From contig NC_064756.1 in assembly GCF_011397635.1 (NCBI RefSeq), forward strand, positions 32,044,996-32,108,995: a stretch of 64,000 nucleotides of DNA, in the 5' to 3' direction. The notes beneath the pieces were generated by a model. That model saw only the letters and a list, made by a program, of their open reading frames with translations, ran no database searches and was not told where the DNA came from. Both the position numbers and the translations under genes were made by a program. This DNA comes from Epinephelus fuscoguttatus. Lineage: Eukaryota > Chordata > Actinopteri > Perciformes > Serranidae. This document shows, one piece after another, positions 54,001 to 64,000 of the stretch (positions are counted from its first letter, which is position 1; each line of letters begins with the position of its first letter).

Positions 54001-57000
54001 AGAAAGGCCTTGGTGGTCTTGACAGGCATGGTGAAGAGCGAGCAGGTGTACTGGCCCTCGTCTGACAGGCTGACGTCACTGATTCTGATGGTGAGCTCCT
54101 GCGTCGAGGCTCGCACCAACTCGATTCTGTGGTCCCTCAAAGCTGTATAGTGAGGAGGAACACAAAGAACCATAGAGTGTACAAAAAAAGGGACAAAACA
54201 GAGTTAACTAATGGGAAAATTCACACTGAATTCAATGATGGCATTTCACTTGTTGAGGTACCATTCGTAATTCAGATGACCCCAGAACAAGGCAGAATGC
54301 ACTGTGCTTTCAGTTATTTCAAATAGCTGTCAAATGCTGCAAACATACTGTGGCCAATTGTTTCAAACATTTTCTTTACATTTGCATTTTAGCCTGACAG
54401 TCTTATTCACAGTCAGTGAAAATACCAAAGGCATCAGCGGGATGCACTGAAGCGTAGCAGCAGAAAAAGCTCATAGTCCTAGATTACAATATCTATTTAG
54501 GTAATCACTTACATTCCAGGTATTGATTTACACTCACTTTAACACTTTTAGCAACTTGCTCTGCCTGTGACTTTCTCACTTCAAACATTGATATCAAAAC
54601 CGTGCCCTGGCCTTATACAGAACCACTTAGCGCTTACGTAATTATTTTTATTCTTTTTCACTGTAACTGCAGTCCAATAAAATATAATACAAATAAGGGC
54701 TGAGCAATAATTCAATATAGTGTCTATTAACTGTCAGTGATATCGTATTGGGGCAATCACGTTGTATTATTGTTTTACAAATTCCAGTCACCCAAATTAA
54801 TGAGATTACGCAAATTGTGAAACTGAGAAGTTAAAGATGTAAATCATGGAACACACTTTCTTGGACTGAAATGATTTGATAAATCTGATTCAATTTTTTT
54901 TAATGCATTTGCTGTATTGTGATATGTTTATATTGTTAAAACATACTTGTTTATATTGTGATACGGTTTCCAACCAAAATTGTCCAGCTCTAGTGCACAC
55001 TTAAGGGTCCAGTGAGTAGGACTGAGGGGAATCTATTGACAGAAATTGGATATAATATTCACAGCTATAACTATTTTGTTAGTTTATAATTGCCTGAAAA
55101 TAAGAATTGTTGTGTTTTCATTACTTTAAAGCGACCTGTTTATATCTCTATGTGGAGTGGGTCCTCTTCCACGCAAACCACCATGTTGTTTCTACAGTAA
55201 CCCAGAACGGACAAATCAAACACTGGCTCTAGATAGGACCATTTGCCTTTTGTGTTTGTCTCCATAGTTCTCCTATACACATACGAGAAGTTTCAGCTCT
55301 GCAACAATACCACTAAATGCCTCTAAATCCTACATACTAGACCTTTTAGATAAAAAACAAAACAGCATTGCTAATAGCAGTTTAAGAAATAGCATCTACA
55401 TACAAATTAACCACTATTACGAATAAGATTGATGCTACAATAATCATCAAAATGGGCATTCTCAAAACATAGCTTGAAATAAAACCTTTCAGTCTTAAAA
55501 CACCTTCACCACTGTTCATTCAGATGTGACTACACCCTCAGAAACCTGGGAAAACCATGCAGCTAAGCTGAAAAAGGTCATCTTGCACCTGTCATCTCTT
55601 ATACAATTTCAAATTGAGAATCACCTGCTCCTACATGCGACCAACCACAGAGGGCAGGAAGGAAAGTGCTCTTCATTGAATAAATTACACATTCTTAATC
55701 CTCACTCCCTTTAGGCCTGGCCAGCTCTCTCCCTGGACACTTTTTCATCTGAAGTAATTTGAAATCTATTGGATTGTACTACACAGGGCAAACCTGGCAA
55801 AATGCAGCAGAGGTGGGTGTTGATTAGGATTTAATCAACGTGGCCAATATAAAATCGCATCAGATAAAGAAGACATCTCTATGAAAATCATTAATCACCT
55901 CCTCTGTTTCCATTTATTTGATTTTAGTGATGAACACACACAGCAGCCATGTGATACACAGTTAAATAAGATTGGCTGAAATGATTATTAGATTTACATA
56001 GACATAGGTCATTATCAACGACGCTGTTCTTCAGCTTCAATTAAACCATATCATTTGATGATTACTATCTTATAATCACACACGTACTAAAAAGAAGGAA
56101 AAAAAGGATTGGCTATAGCGATACTGATGGCCCTAAGATGTTTCTTATTGGAGCCTCTTTATTATCCAAGAATAAAGAGTAAATAAAAACAATCTTCAAG
56201 CCAAAATTAAAATTTAACAACAAGCTGTGCCATCAGAGAACAAGCTTATTATGTGCTACGGGGCTTAATACAAACATTTAATAGTCTTACTGTAGCAAAC
56301 CGCATCCTGAAACAAAGCTGCCTGATGTTCTTTGTAGTTAAGCATCCTCTCTACAGAGCTTGAAAATGCCCAGAGGCTCTGGCAGAAAACAGCAAACCCT
56401 TTGGTGGATGGATGCATTGGAGAGGTGATGGGGTCTAAACAAACATCGTACAGGAACTCAAAAGATATGGAAGTACAGGCTGAGAAGATCAAAGCCTTGG
56501 ACAAGACGACATACTGTACTTCCCCTGCATATCCCTCTATCTCTGCATCGCACAGAGAAAAGATGAGGAGAAGTAGACTGACTTTTCTTCTTCTTAACCC
56601 CCTCTTCCTCAAAGCTCAAACACCTTTGAGATGCTGATAAATGTTCTGGCTGTTTTCGTAGAGGGATTTTTTTTAAGGGAAACAGACATCTTCTGGTTAA
56701 AGTGATATTTCACCCAAAATCTGTAGGTGTAAAAACTGAAAGATTTGTAGATTTCACCAACAGCTGTGATCAGGTTGAATTCATGTCTGTTACAACAGAT
56801 GCAACCTTGAAAAGATTTACCAAAAGAAAAAAAAAAATGCCCATCGAAAATTCCAAAACATGAGGTACTTCTCTGTCCATCTGGATGGTCAGTCTAATCC
56901 AAACAGTCATCGCTTTGGCAAAATATAGTTAGAGCCTCCATATTGCACCATTGCCATCTTCAAAGCTCCATGGTAGCATATTTGGCCATATGTCACAAAA

Positions 57001-60000
57001 AATTATGACTGTTTGGAACACACTGAGCATATGGCTGGACAACAGAGAAATGTTTTTTTTTTTTCCTTGGGACTATCTTAAAATTCCATTGCTGAAACTT
57101 GTCACCTTTGCAATCCATTGAAACTAACACAGAACAATGAACAAATACCATACAGACCACTGATTATTTCAAGTGACATTTAAAATACCAAGTAGGCTAC
57201 ACCTAACTGAAACAGAACTAAATCTAAATGTCAGCAGTGGCTGAAATACTGACTCACATAGTTTGAACCCAAGTAGAGGCTGAGAAAGAGCTTACAGTTA
57301 AACAAAAGATGGACTTGACTGATGCATTTTTGTTACACACCTACTGGCACTACACAGCACGTGAATCAATGACATATTGATAGAATGAGATGTACAAAGG
57401 TTTGAATAACCCAAAGAGAAGTGTTATCTATTACTCAAACAGCATATGGCCAGGAAACCATGCTACTAGCATCCAATCCAGGCTAGAGGCCCAGATTGTG
57501 GGCAGATCTGTCACAATCAGACCCAAATGCCAGCGGCTGACAAAGCTTTTTTCCAGGTGCTTTAGGAAATCAATGTGATGAAAAGGTTCATTTCCCCGAA
57601 ACCCTAGATAGCTCCTGCGTTGTTCATTCTGCTTAGGAGAAAGCATAAATCGGCACCCTGACCTTGTATATGCTACAGCCTTGCAGCATGGCAGCTTAAT
57701 GTGCAGTACATCTCCTGTGATGGAGGCCTTACCAAGGCTGTCTCAAATCAGTAAAACTGACACCCCAGTTCCCCCTCAGGGCAAGGGATACTGTTGCTAT
57801 GGCCCTTTGATGCAAAGTAATGTTTGCCTTGTTACCCTGACAGTCCTTTGCACCATCGACCATGTCAGTGGAAGACCAATTTGAGGTCTCTCAAGAGAAC
57901 TTTAGTTTGTCAGATTCTGTTTTAACAACCTAGGTCAATGTTGTTGAAAGTTATCTGAGTGTTCTATGTACAAGAACCTATTTTAACATGTAAAACAGCG
58001 GTTACAGCAACTTATTACAATATGATGCACTGTTTTGACGTGTAAGCTGACAGTCTGGTTTGTAGCTGCATTAGCTCTGTCCTCATAACAGGAGGCAGAG
58101 GAACTGAAAGTGCACTTTTCACATGGCATTCACTTCTGCACTCCACTGAGCAACAGACAGATGTTACTCAATATTTCTAATCCAAAATGATGAAGTATCT
58201 CCTGACAGTCCAGATAGAAAAGGACATTTTACATATATCCATTAGTCTTGGAAACAAGCTGATGGCTCTCGGGTTCAGCCAAAATATGTTACATCCGCAA
58301 TGCCGAGCGTCCCCATTTGGCCATTTTTGCATGGCCTGTAAGCACTTTGAGCCAGTCCTGGAATGTGAAAGCACTAGCTGTCCTTCAGCGAGAACACAGG
58401 GTCCTGGCGTACCCCCCCTCGCTCTCAAGCCAGGGGCTCCACTCTTTGCAATTAGAGTGTGTTTGCTGCTGGCTGTGCTCACTCAGTGACTGTGTGGGCG
58501 ATTCTGGATGTGTTCCAGGGCTAGTGGTGCAGGCAGGGGGCTCTTTCCCACCACACATGTGGCTGCAATTAAGAGAAGGAAAGGGCCTTGTTCCAGAGGG
58601 CCATTGTTACTGCCCGCGCTCTCAGAGATCCCACAGAGCAGATGCTACTCAAATTGGACTCATTTTCAGCCCATGAAGGAGGGAAGGAAAGAAGGAGGAA
58701 TTCTCCCAGCAGCTACGCTATGTCCCCTCTTCAAGTGGTGAATAATGAGACGGAATATATTTTTGTCTGTCCATTTTTCAGCCCACTGACATAAGCTTGA
58801 TTGTACACTGTGGGAATTTTTCTGCCTTTGAGTCCTTTTTTTCATGACTTCTCTAAATTTAATTTTCATTACAACAAGTGCCAGTGGGGTTACATAATTC
58901 TGTTGGTTTTCAAAGCAGTGTTACTCATTTCAGGGTTTGTAAAGACATATTACAGTACAACACATAACAATGACTTAGGCCCTGTTAAAGAATCTTAACA
59001 TTTTTCATGTGGATCTCAACACCTCTACAGTAATTTAAATACAACATATTCTTCATTATTCTAAAGAGATAATATACATTATACATGAGAGTGCAGTGTG
59101 GCACAGAGCTTAGTATAGTACATACAAGAGAAGCTCTTCACATTAGTGATAATAGCTGAGTGTATAGTGCCATAATGGTATATTCACATTTCAGTGAAGC
59201 AAGAGGTAACCCAGTACACTTAAAAGCCCATTAGTCCCTGAAGAAAGACATTAGCTGTGGCCATGAGACCCCATCTACATTTTGTTGCCAATAAAAAAAA
59301 CAGTCACTGAAAAGTAAACAAAACACTTGTAAGAACAATCTTGTGGCATGTGGAATTTTCCTCAGCATCCCTCCAGCATGAGATTCTTTTCCCAAGATAT
59401 CTGAAGAAAATGTGGGAAAGTATGACCTGGCAAATCAATTTAATAAATCAACTTCATGGTGTGTTTACACACTTAAGTTCATTTTGTATATGACTTACTG
59501 CCTCTACACTTTCCTCTTTTCTGCATAACAATGATGCAATAACAAATGCCAAATAAAAACATGAAAACATAATAATAAAAACAACAACAACAATAATAAT
59601 AATAGTAATAATAACAATAATAATAATAATAATATTTCTATGGTAGCTCATGTCAGTTTTAAACTAGACAGATTTACACACAGCTATCTGACACCAGGCT
59701 CAGGTAAAGGTCCACTCCGCTTGCTTCCAACAGACCCTCCGTCAACTGTTGTGTGTTTACGAGAATGGACGTTAAAATGTGCTTTCACTGGTGCTCACTC
59801 CAGTAATTGCATCCTTGGTAATTATCCTTCATTCTCTCAAGCTAATGAATGTTTTAATGCTCACATTAGAGCATTCATTTAGCACATAACAGCATTTTGA
59901 TTACTACAAGCCAATTAAGATCAATTTTGCTTTGTGACCTTTATGATCCAAGCTGAATGCCCCAATTAAATGTCATGAATGATGAACCATAAACTTCTGA

Positions 60001-63000
60001 GAGATTGAATTGAGATGAGGAAAAGTGCTGTACAAATTGCCACAGCATGTACGTATATGCTGTATAAGTCTCCATATCTCCCCTACAAACACATACTGTA
60101 GTTCAAATGAGCAACTTGTTATCTGCCTTTGACATGCAACCTGCAGTAGCTTCCCATTAATTGCATTATTCATATTCACCGTATCTGACAAAAGATTCTG
60201 CTTCCATCCTGCATGCCTCCAGGAATGTCATTACCATTCTCTACAGCATCACTACTTAGGTTTTATCCTTTCCCCACAGAAGCCAAAAGTGAAGTAAATC
60301 ATAATGAAGACAGCAAAGGACAGTTCTGTTCTCGTTTGTCCTGCTCAGTAATAATAATTCACAACGCCAGCAACATATAAAAGGGATAATTTTACAAAAG
60401 ACATATGGTCCAAATCGATTTCTTCATCATGGCAGCTCACCACAGAACTGCTTCCTTCAACAGTCTCTCCTAATTGGTCTAATGTAAGAATGATGTGTTG
60501 GCCTGGCTATTAAGGAGATCTATCTCTGTTTTCGCAGGTCTGTGGCAGTAGAGCATAAGAATCTGCATGCTGGTCTTTGCCATAGTGTAGTCTGAAGCCT
60601 CTGAGGTGGCAACAATCAACCAAGACTCAGATATACATAATGGATGAGGAGCAGCGTGCCAAGGAGCCAGCTGGCATGATATAAGAGGAGGGCTGTGTTC
60701 AGCTTTAGACAAATGTGCAGAGACAGTCCAACCCATATGGATCGGCTTTGGGAATCCAGCAAGGTTAACACTCTCTTGGAGCTCCACAAGGTTTGACTGA
60801 GCCTCTTATGGGAGAGGATGAGATGGAGGTCCTTCTTATCGTTTACACTCTCACCAAAGATACATTAAGCTATTGAGCTGTTACCTGCACAGTATTTCCT
60901 TCCCACCTGCAACCACAGCTCTTATCCTAATTCCACGTCTGTGACGAGACATGACATTGCTGTGTAGACAAATTGTAGTCCACAACTTGTAGGACGCACT
61001 GCTGGGATTACCTTCCTACCTACCTGAGGACTCCCAGTGGGTTTATAAAACTAATAGTGCACCATTGTGATCTCTCTGTTAATTCAACTGCAACATGCAA
61101 CATAACAAGGTTAATTGGAGCAGTCTTGTAATTAACAGTGATTGTCCTTGCCAGAAAAAATGACAGCATCAGTTGTTTGTTCAAATGCTTTAAAGGACCT
61201 ATGTAAATGCTTTTTGTGCTCAAGGGCAGCTAAGGTAAAATCATTGTGAAACTGTCTTTGACAATAGAGACCACAGTTCATATTTTGTCCCATACCAATT
61301 GTCAAAGTTTCTCTAACCATGACCAATAACCTTACTGAGGTAGTTTAAGTGGTCCAAACTCAACCAATCATTTACCATGGAGGTGAAAGATCAGAAAACA
61401 CTGGAGTAGACGTAAGGTATTCTTTAAAATTCTGGAAAGACACAGAAATCCCTTTTCTCCTTGGCTGTAGTCTTTGGGGCTTTTTTCATTTTCTCATTTG
61501 TCAGACCTGAATTAAAATGGAACAAATTATAGTCAGGGCAAAGATCAGATTTTGTCTTACTTTACCCAGCAGCTGTCAAGCCCAATGGATATAATACGAA
61601 CGTTCAGCTTCTTTACAGATGTTTCTCTTTACACCACTATAGCTGCTCAAAAGGATTTAAAAGGTCATTTTAATACTCTTTTCCTTCCTCACTATTTTAT
61701 ATCAACCTCCAAACACATCCAGACAAATACCCTTATCTTTAATACCGAGCTTGTGGGAAAGAGGGAGAGTAGATTTTTTTAAAAACAAGCCTCACAGAGT
61801 GTTTTGTCTAATTTAAGAAAGAACAGCAGATGTATTTTTATCATCATTACTTGTATTGAGCATCTGGAATCATGCATAAAAGCTGAATTTCCTCTGGATT
61901 ACAAATGCACAATGACAAACTACTTTTGTGAAGAGAGAGTGGGGGAAACTTGCATGTGCATCAAAGGGTAACATATGGCCATGCTGTCATGGACACCCAA
62001 GGGGATTGTAGTGAGCAGAAAGGTGGACAACAGAGACAACGGACAGAGAACAAGCACAGGGAAAAATGAAAGATTTATCTAAACAGCAGGTAAAAGAGAT
62101 AGCAAAAATCCAAACACTGAGAAAAAGAAAATGCAACATAGCTGCATTAATCTAATCTACTCACTGACAGCAGTCTATGACCAGCTGTTCATCAGAGGGA
62201 GAGAACAGCCTGCCTCAAGCTCAGCCAGTCTGCAGTTAGTTGTTGGACTGAAAGGTAGCATAAGGTTGAATCTAACATTTTTCATTGGCTTCTACAAGAA
62301 GGCACAACAAACGGGAGAAGAAGGACAGTTGCAGCCCTCTGCCAAGCAATTAACTGGTGATTTGGCACAGTAGAGATTTCTTCCCAGGTGTCCCACCCTC
62401 TTCTTCGCATGAAGCCCATGTTGTTCCACGCCTCCCGTTTCTCCTGATGGCCTCACAGGCATCGTATTAGTTGTGCCAATAAAGCTTTTCATTTGGCTGT
62501 TTAAAAGGAGATGGAGAGGAAGTGTTCCCATACTTAGCCCTGGCAACCTCTGCTGAGTGGACTACATTCATTTTGTCATCCGTATTGCTCAGGAAAAGGA
62601 TTCTGTCATGCAATATAAATGGCTGCCCAAGAAGGGCAAAGAGACTCATACATATTGTGCTCTCCAAGCTCCCCTTACATGCTTGTAACAGCAGCATTTT
62701 GGATTTACATGTGGACAGAGATTATGGCTTTGTATTCACATGAGATCAGGAGGAGAACAAAACAGTTATGCGGCTTATGCAGCTTTAGGCCAAATAAAAT
62801 AATCAAAAGATAAGATCTGAACGTTCCATTATGTGTTACATCTCGTCAAAGTACAAAATAGGAAGGAAGATTTATGAGTCTTTTCTAATATAATTTGATG
62901 ATTTTCAAAACTCTATCTATTAAAAAGCTGCCTTCTCTACACGAGAGAATACAGAAAAAATAACAATAAAAAAAATGGTTTTGGTTCAATGACTTTTGCT

Positions 63001-64000
63001 CGAATTCAAATCCTTTGGGCACATTAACACCATTCACACAAGAGTATCTATGCGAGATTTAGTTAACTTTCATTTAATTGTATTTGGAAGTAATTTCATC
63101 TAATAAAACACCTTAGACCTCATTACTAAATCCAATCACTTGCGAGGGAGAAAGTATTTTTTCAAACCAGACTGTGACTCTCATTCTGTTGGTTCACTCT
63201 GGCGTCTCTCTCTCCTATAAATTGTTATTCAAAGGGAAAGTTAATCTTCAATCACTGAACCAATGATATTGTATTAGCAGCTACAGCATAAATGAAATGG
63301 GTAATATGCTGTGAGAAACACTGAAAGATGAACACCCCCAACCCTTACAAGACCAGTCCACTGTTATACTCCCTTTCACCCCAATTCCAATTTATCAACT
63401 CCAGACTTTTGTCACCTTTAAATTGGATTTGGCTGGGGAGAGCACATTATAATTCATTCTGGCTCGGGCCTTGTTTCACAAGGTTGCAACAGTGTGCTTC
63501 CTTTTCAGTGACATACAAACAGCCATACAAATGTAGGGCAGCTAAAATGCTAATTAAACCCAATCATCTCAAAATCCACAGGCGATACTGTGTTGTAAAC
63601 AACACTGTCAGTGATTACAAAAGTTCAATTCAAAAATAGTCTATTTCTGTTTAGTTGGTGCCCTGGGACATCGATGGAGACATAAATTCATTAAAAGTCT
63701 GCTTCGACATTACGTGTAATACATTTCCCTCTTATCCTGTCTTTTTCCTGTATTCAGTCAAATTGTGTGCTTGCAGGCAGGCAGGGACAATCTTGTACAT
63801 TCCAAATTTGAAAAATTAATGAAGAAGACTCCTGTAGTAATGTAATCTGGCTAAGACATCTTTATCATATCTCATCATTTTGTCATTAGGACCATTATCC
63901 TCAGGAATATTACTTACCTTTCTTGTCCCCAAAGAATAGGGTCTGTTGTGCAGGGTTTGACCACTGGAGGGAAGTGTTATCATTGTAATCCACACGACAG
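31796..64000 (-). CDS. cadm2: CADM2, synaptic cell adhesion molecule 2 (3' part of gene)
   Basis: Exons in transcript order: 63918-64000 (cut by the window edge), 53990-54142, 53052-53189, 43736-43894, 43345-43435, 42977-43155, 32031-32153, 31796-31914. All phases agree. The product is a type I membrane protein with three Ig domains: D1 ([10 protein letters not shown] to [11 protein letters not shown]), D2 ([18 protein letters not shown] to YTCSVEH), D3 (KLECVSIGN to [14 protein letters not shown]). A membrane segment ([20 protein letters not shown]) and a short tail ending EEKKEYFI follow, with the 4.1-binding and PDZ-binding motifs of the family. CADM2 mediates calcium-independent adhesion on axons and at synapses. 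D1, D2, the membrane segment and tail match CADM2 rather than CADM1, 3 or 4. Fish have two copies; which one this is I cannot say. The signal peptide and start of D1 lie beyond the window. Confidence 0.95.
32031..32153 (-). CDS. cadm2: CADM2 transmembrane exon
   Basis: Acceptor TTTCAG, donor AAAG before GTAAAA. It encodes [20 protein letters not shown] through [10 protein letters not shown], nearly identical to the mammalian exon. Phase 1 at its start allows stalk exons to be inserted before it. Confidence 0.96.
34118..34144 (-). CDS. cadm2: Possible CADM2 micro-exon in the stalk region
   Basis: A 27-base segment between a pyrimidine-rich ACAG acceptor and a GTAAAT donor, phase 1 in and phase 1 out, adding nine residues (KDFPGPTT after a split Ala codon) just before the membrane exon. 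Position and phase match the variable stalk of CADM genes. With such a short segment the match could be chance. Confidence 0.3.
35862..35896. repeat. Hairpin-forming palindrome
   Basis: An 11-base arm ACCATGGAGCT (35862-35872) is followed after 13 bases by its exact inverse AGCTCCATGGT (35886-35896). It lies in a CpG-richer stretch (35640-35945) that contains two similar GTGAAA(A/G)(G)GGCTTAA pieces and may be an old transposon remnant. Confidence 0.5.
36777..36899 (-). CDS. cadm2: Probable alternative CADM2 stalk exon
   Basis: A 123-base open segment with a strong acceptor (pyrimidine tract then TTTAGCAG) and a GTACTC donor. Its phases (1 in, 1 out) fit exactly between the D3 exon at 42977 and the membrane exon at 32153. 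It would add 41 residues starting [16 protein letters not shown], a Pro-rich stalk. Human CADM2 has an optional exon of similar size at this place, starting with DVPNTL and rich in Thr. The position and D-V start agree; the residue content differs. Confidence 0.6.
37440..38440. promoter_or_regulatory. Candidate conserved noncoding elements in the CADM2 stalk intron
   Basis: Two blocks (about 37440-37760 and 38060-38430) of complex non-repetitive sequence without coding frame, flanked by ordinary AT-rich intron. Their texture resembles intronic enhancers; conservation was not tested. Confidence 0.3.
38665..38880. repeat. Interspersed repeat fragment
   Basis: The piece reading ACTGGTCCAGTTTTCATGAT, then GAAGAACCCATTAAATTTTG, ATTACGAGATAGGGAGATAG and TTGGTGGAGGTCT is a sequence I recognise as a dispersed repeat of fish genomes. 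The class is not certain and both ends look truncated. Confidence 0.4.
39187..39933 (+). pseudogene. LINE ORF2 C-terminal remnant (end of reverse transcriptase)
   Basis: An open frame of 248 codons to TAG. It shows the [53 protein letters not shown] and [20 protein letters not shown] motifs that end ORF2 in L2/Rex1-type LINEs. The N-terminal endonuclease and most of the reverse transcriptase are missing, so it cannot move by itself. It is open throughout, so it is not old. Confidence 0.85.
40251..41861 (-). mobile_element. Tc1-like DNA transposon with long terminal inverted repeats
   Basis: It is 1,611 bases, flanked by the TA target duplication (40249-40250 and 41862-41863). Terminal repeats are about 272 bases each (40251-40523 and 41590-41861), start CAGTACAGGCCAAAAGTTTG and differ at about four bases by eye, so the copy is young. 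One transposase gene lies between them on the minus strand. The element sits in the 3' UTR of the surrounding LINE. Confidence 0.92.
40414..41449 (-). pseudogene. Tc1-like transposase, one frame break
   Basis: The start ATG is at 41447-41449 and the stop TAG at 40414-40416. The N-terminal paired-like helix-turn-helix part and GRPR-type linker are readable ([20 protein letters not shown]), and the DD34E catalytic residues are present: [13 protein letters not shown], and [10 protein letters not shown]. Two open frames overlap near 40853-40878, where a small deletion in a G-rich stretch shifts the frame, so this copy cannot make full-length transposase. The last 35 codons lie within the left terminal repeat. 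Confidence 0.9.
42020..42052. repeat. TC microsatellite
   Basis: About sixteen TC units within the LINE 3' region, right of the Tc1 insertion. A shorter TC run lies at about 40030-40047 on the left side. Confidence 0.9.
42977..43155 (-). CDS. cadm2: CADM2 exon: main part of Ig domain 3
   Basis: Acceptor TTCCCAG, donor TATG before GTAGGT. It encodes [20 protein letters not shown], then [20 protein letters not shown] and AEYILFVY. Two N-glycosylation sequons (NKT, NGT) precede the second Ig cysteine, as in CADM2 of mammals. Confidence 0.96.
43345..43435 (-). CDS. cadm2: CADM2 exon: start of Ig domain 3
   Basis: 91 bases between a CACAG acceptor and a GTAAGT donor. It encodes [20 protein letters not shown] and LECVSIGNP with the first Ig cysteine. 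This is the least conserved exon of the gene (mammals have TPSVKI...PQEGQPLILTC), which may point to the more divergent fish copy. Confidence 0.9.
43736..43894 (-). CDS. cadm2: CADM2 exon: second half of Ig domain 2
   Basis: Acceptor TCTCTGCAG, donor CACT before GTGAGT. It encodes [39 protein letters not shown] and EVLEVH, with a sequon at NAT and the second Ig cysteine in YTCSV. Confidence 0.95.
44113..44134. repeat. GTT microsatellite
   Basis: Seven GTT units in a CADM2 intron. Confidence 0.85.
46687..47011 (+). pseudogene. P2X7-like Cys-rich domain remnant inside the element
   Basis: The frame from 46691 reads [20 protein letters not shown], then CTEWDSV and ECITRSENF. The pattern WCxCGxC, CC, then CIT resembles the zinc-binding ballast domain at the C-terminus of P2X7, a module I recall as also found in many fish proteins of transposon origin. 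A start ATGGATGACTTTGAACGTGA at 46687 is in another frame, so one frame break separates the acidic N-terminus from the Cys-rich part. A GTGAGTAAT donor-like site follows at 47009. Confidence 0.5.
47660..47775 (-). pseudogene. THAP-like zinc finger start, truncated
   Basis: On the minus strand from about 47774 the frame reads [16 protein letters not shown] and stops after fewer than 40 codons. The M-P-x-x-C-x4-C start is the usual beginning of THAP domains, which serve as DNA-binding parts of several transposases. The rest of the finger is missing. A short match, so only suggestive. Confidence 0.3.
49768..49901. repeat. Tandem repeat, about five units of 27 bases
   Basis: Units start at 49768, 49795, 49822, 49849 and 49874 with consensus TCCTGTATTGTCATGTTTTA, then TATTCTG; units 4 and 5 vary in length. 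The array abuts a retroposon-like tail. Confidence 0.85.
49917..50017 (+). mobile_element. SINE/LINE 3' tail
   Basis: Reads CAGGGACTACAGATGTGAAT, then TGTCCCTGTCAAATAAACAA and ends ACTAAACTAAACC. This is a retroposon 3' end of a kind I recognise from fish genomes. With the 27-base array it forms the insert that splits the surrounding MITE. Confidence 0.5.
50820..51215. promoter_or_regulatory. Candidate conserved noncoding element in a CADM2 intron
   Basis: A complex, GC-balanced block without supported coding frame between AT-rich flanks. Called on texture only. Confidence 0.22.
52430..52480. repeat. MITE fragment, same family as at 8643
   Basis: CTCGAGTCGATTAGTCGATA then GACAGAAAATGAATC resembles the GATTAGTTGAT...GACAGAAAATTAATC part of the repeat in BACH1 intron 1. 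Confidence 0.4.
53052..53189 (-). CDS. cadm2: CADM2 exon: first half of Ig domain 2
   Basis: Acceptor ATCACAG, donor CAAG before GTAGGC. It encodes [40 protein letters not shown] and DKEVQ. The GSKPAA-IRWF-NDKE block is typical of CADM2. Confidence 0.96.
53990..54142 (-). CDS. cadm2: CADM2 exon: second half of Ig domain 1
   Basis: Acceptor ACTATACAG, donor CTGG before GTGAGC. It encodes [40 protein letters not shown] and [11 protein letters not shown], the V-set Ig domain that makes the adhesive contact. Confidence 0.96.
54696..54993. repeat. MITE-like repeat ending in inverted AGGGCTGAGCAAT
   Basis: The left end AGGGCTGAGCAATAATTCAA and the right end CAAAATTGTCCAGCTCTAG are imperfect inverses. 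The interior is rich in GTGATA/TATTGTGATA motifs. It corresponds to a widespread vertebrate repeat type I know as starting AGGGCTGGGCAATAT. Confidence 0.5.
55003..55349. repeat. MITE copy B
   Basis: Starts GGGTCCAGTGAGTAGGACTG and ends TCCTACATACTAGACC, an imperfect inverse, so both termini are present. The interior is shared with copy A at 49629-50373 (TAAGAATTGTTGTGTTTTCA, GTTTATATCTCTATGTGGAG, CACTGGCTCTAGATAGGACC). Non-coding, non-autonomous. Confidence 0.7.
58190..58760. promoter_or_regulatory. Candidate conserved noncoding element in the Ig domain 1 intron
   Basis: The longest GC-balanced, non-repetitive stretch of the 54-64 kb intron. Several overlapping open frames of 70-120 codons occur on both strands, but none has splice signals or a recognisable family. 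It reads more like a dense regulatory block than an exon. Conservation untested. Confidence 0.3.
59579..59636. repeat. AAT/AAC microsatellite
   Basis: An interrupted trinucleotide array: ACA units followed by AAT units with occasional AGT and AAC. Confidence 0.9.
63918..64000 (-). CDS. cadm2: CADM2 exon: first half of Ig domain 1 (partial)
   Basis: The exon continues past the window edge. The visible part encodes [20 protein letters not shown] then LFFGDKK and ends before a GTAAGT donor. It holds the first Ig cysteine and the NTS sequon. Confidence 0.94.

Larger units (their letters stand above)
55350..63917. other. Large CADM2 intron between the two Ig domain 1 exons
   Basis: No exon with recognisable protein or paired splice signals was found. 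Apart from the candidate regulatory block at 58190-58760 and the microsatellite at 59579 it is AT-rich intron. Large introns at the 5' end are usual for CADM2. Confidence 0.6.

Noticed and set aside
58177-58794. Several overlapping frames of 68-119 codons on both strands
   Set aside because: No splice sites of matching phase to CADM2 and no known domain; open frames reflect the higher GC content.

Overview
This is a vertebrate nuclear genomic window, almost certainly from a ray-finned (teleost) fish. It has compact intron-containing genes with GT/AG introns, proteins that align by eye to BACH1, USP16, RWDD2B and CADM2, and repeats typical of fish (a Tc1-like transposon, an L2/Rex1-type LINE ending in a TTGA tail, several MITE-like families). 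There is no prokaryotic or viral gene content.

Layout. 1-3900: intergenic sequence downstream of BACH1, no gene seen. 3900-9700 (- strand): BACH1, four coding exons, 666 aa, with BTB, CP-motif and bZIP regions. 10162-15500 (- strand): USP16, 17 coding exons, 852 aa, a ZnF-UBP/USP deubiquitinase. 15718-18293 (+ strand): RWDD2B, four coding exons, 300 aa, head-to-head with USP16 across a short shared promoter region. 18294-about 30000: RWDD2B downstream sequence and a gene-poor interval with one MITE and some stretches that look like conserved noncoding elements. 31796-64000 (- strand, running off the right edge): CADM2, a synaptic immunoglobulin cell-adhesion gene. Seven complete coding exons and part of an eighth are visible, spread over 32 kb, and all splice phases agree. 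Two further open, phase-compatible segments lie in the stalk-encoding intron and may be alternative exons.

The CADM2 introns hold most of the repeats: an L2/Rex1-like LINE 3' end with a young Tc1-like transposon nested in it (39.1-42.3 kb); a 2.3-kb near-symmetrical inverted-repeat structure with a P2X7-like Cys-rich ORF and a THAP-like start inside it (46.0-48.3 kb); and several MITEs, one split by a later insertion.

The genes do not form one pathway. BACH1 is a haem-regulated repressor, USP16 a histone H2A deubiquitinase, RWDD2B an RWD protein of unknown role and CADM2 a neuronal adhesion protein. The order is informative: BACH1-USP16-RWDD2B is human chromosome 21 material, CADM2 is human chromosome 3, and the ancestral mammalian karyotype had 3 and 21 joined. 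I saw no tRNA, rRNA or CRISPR. Exon coordinates were read by hand from splice signals and reading frame. Family assignments rest on remembered protein sequence, not on database searches.
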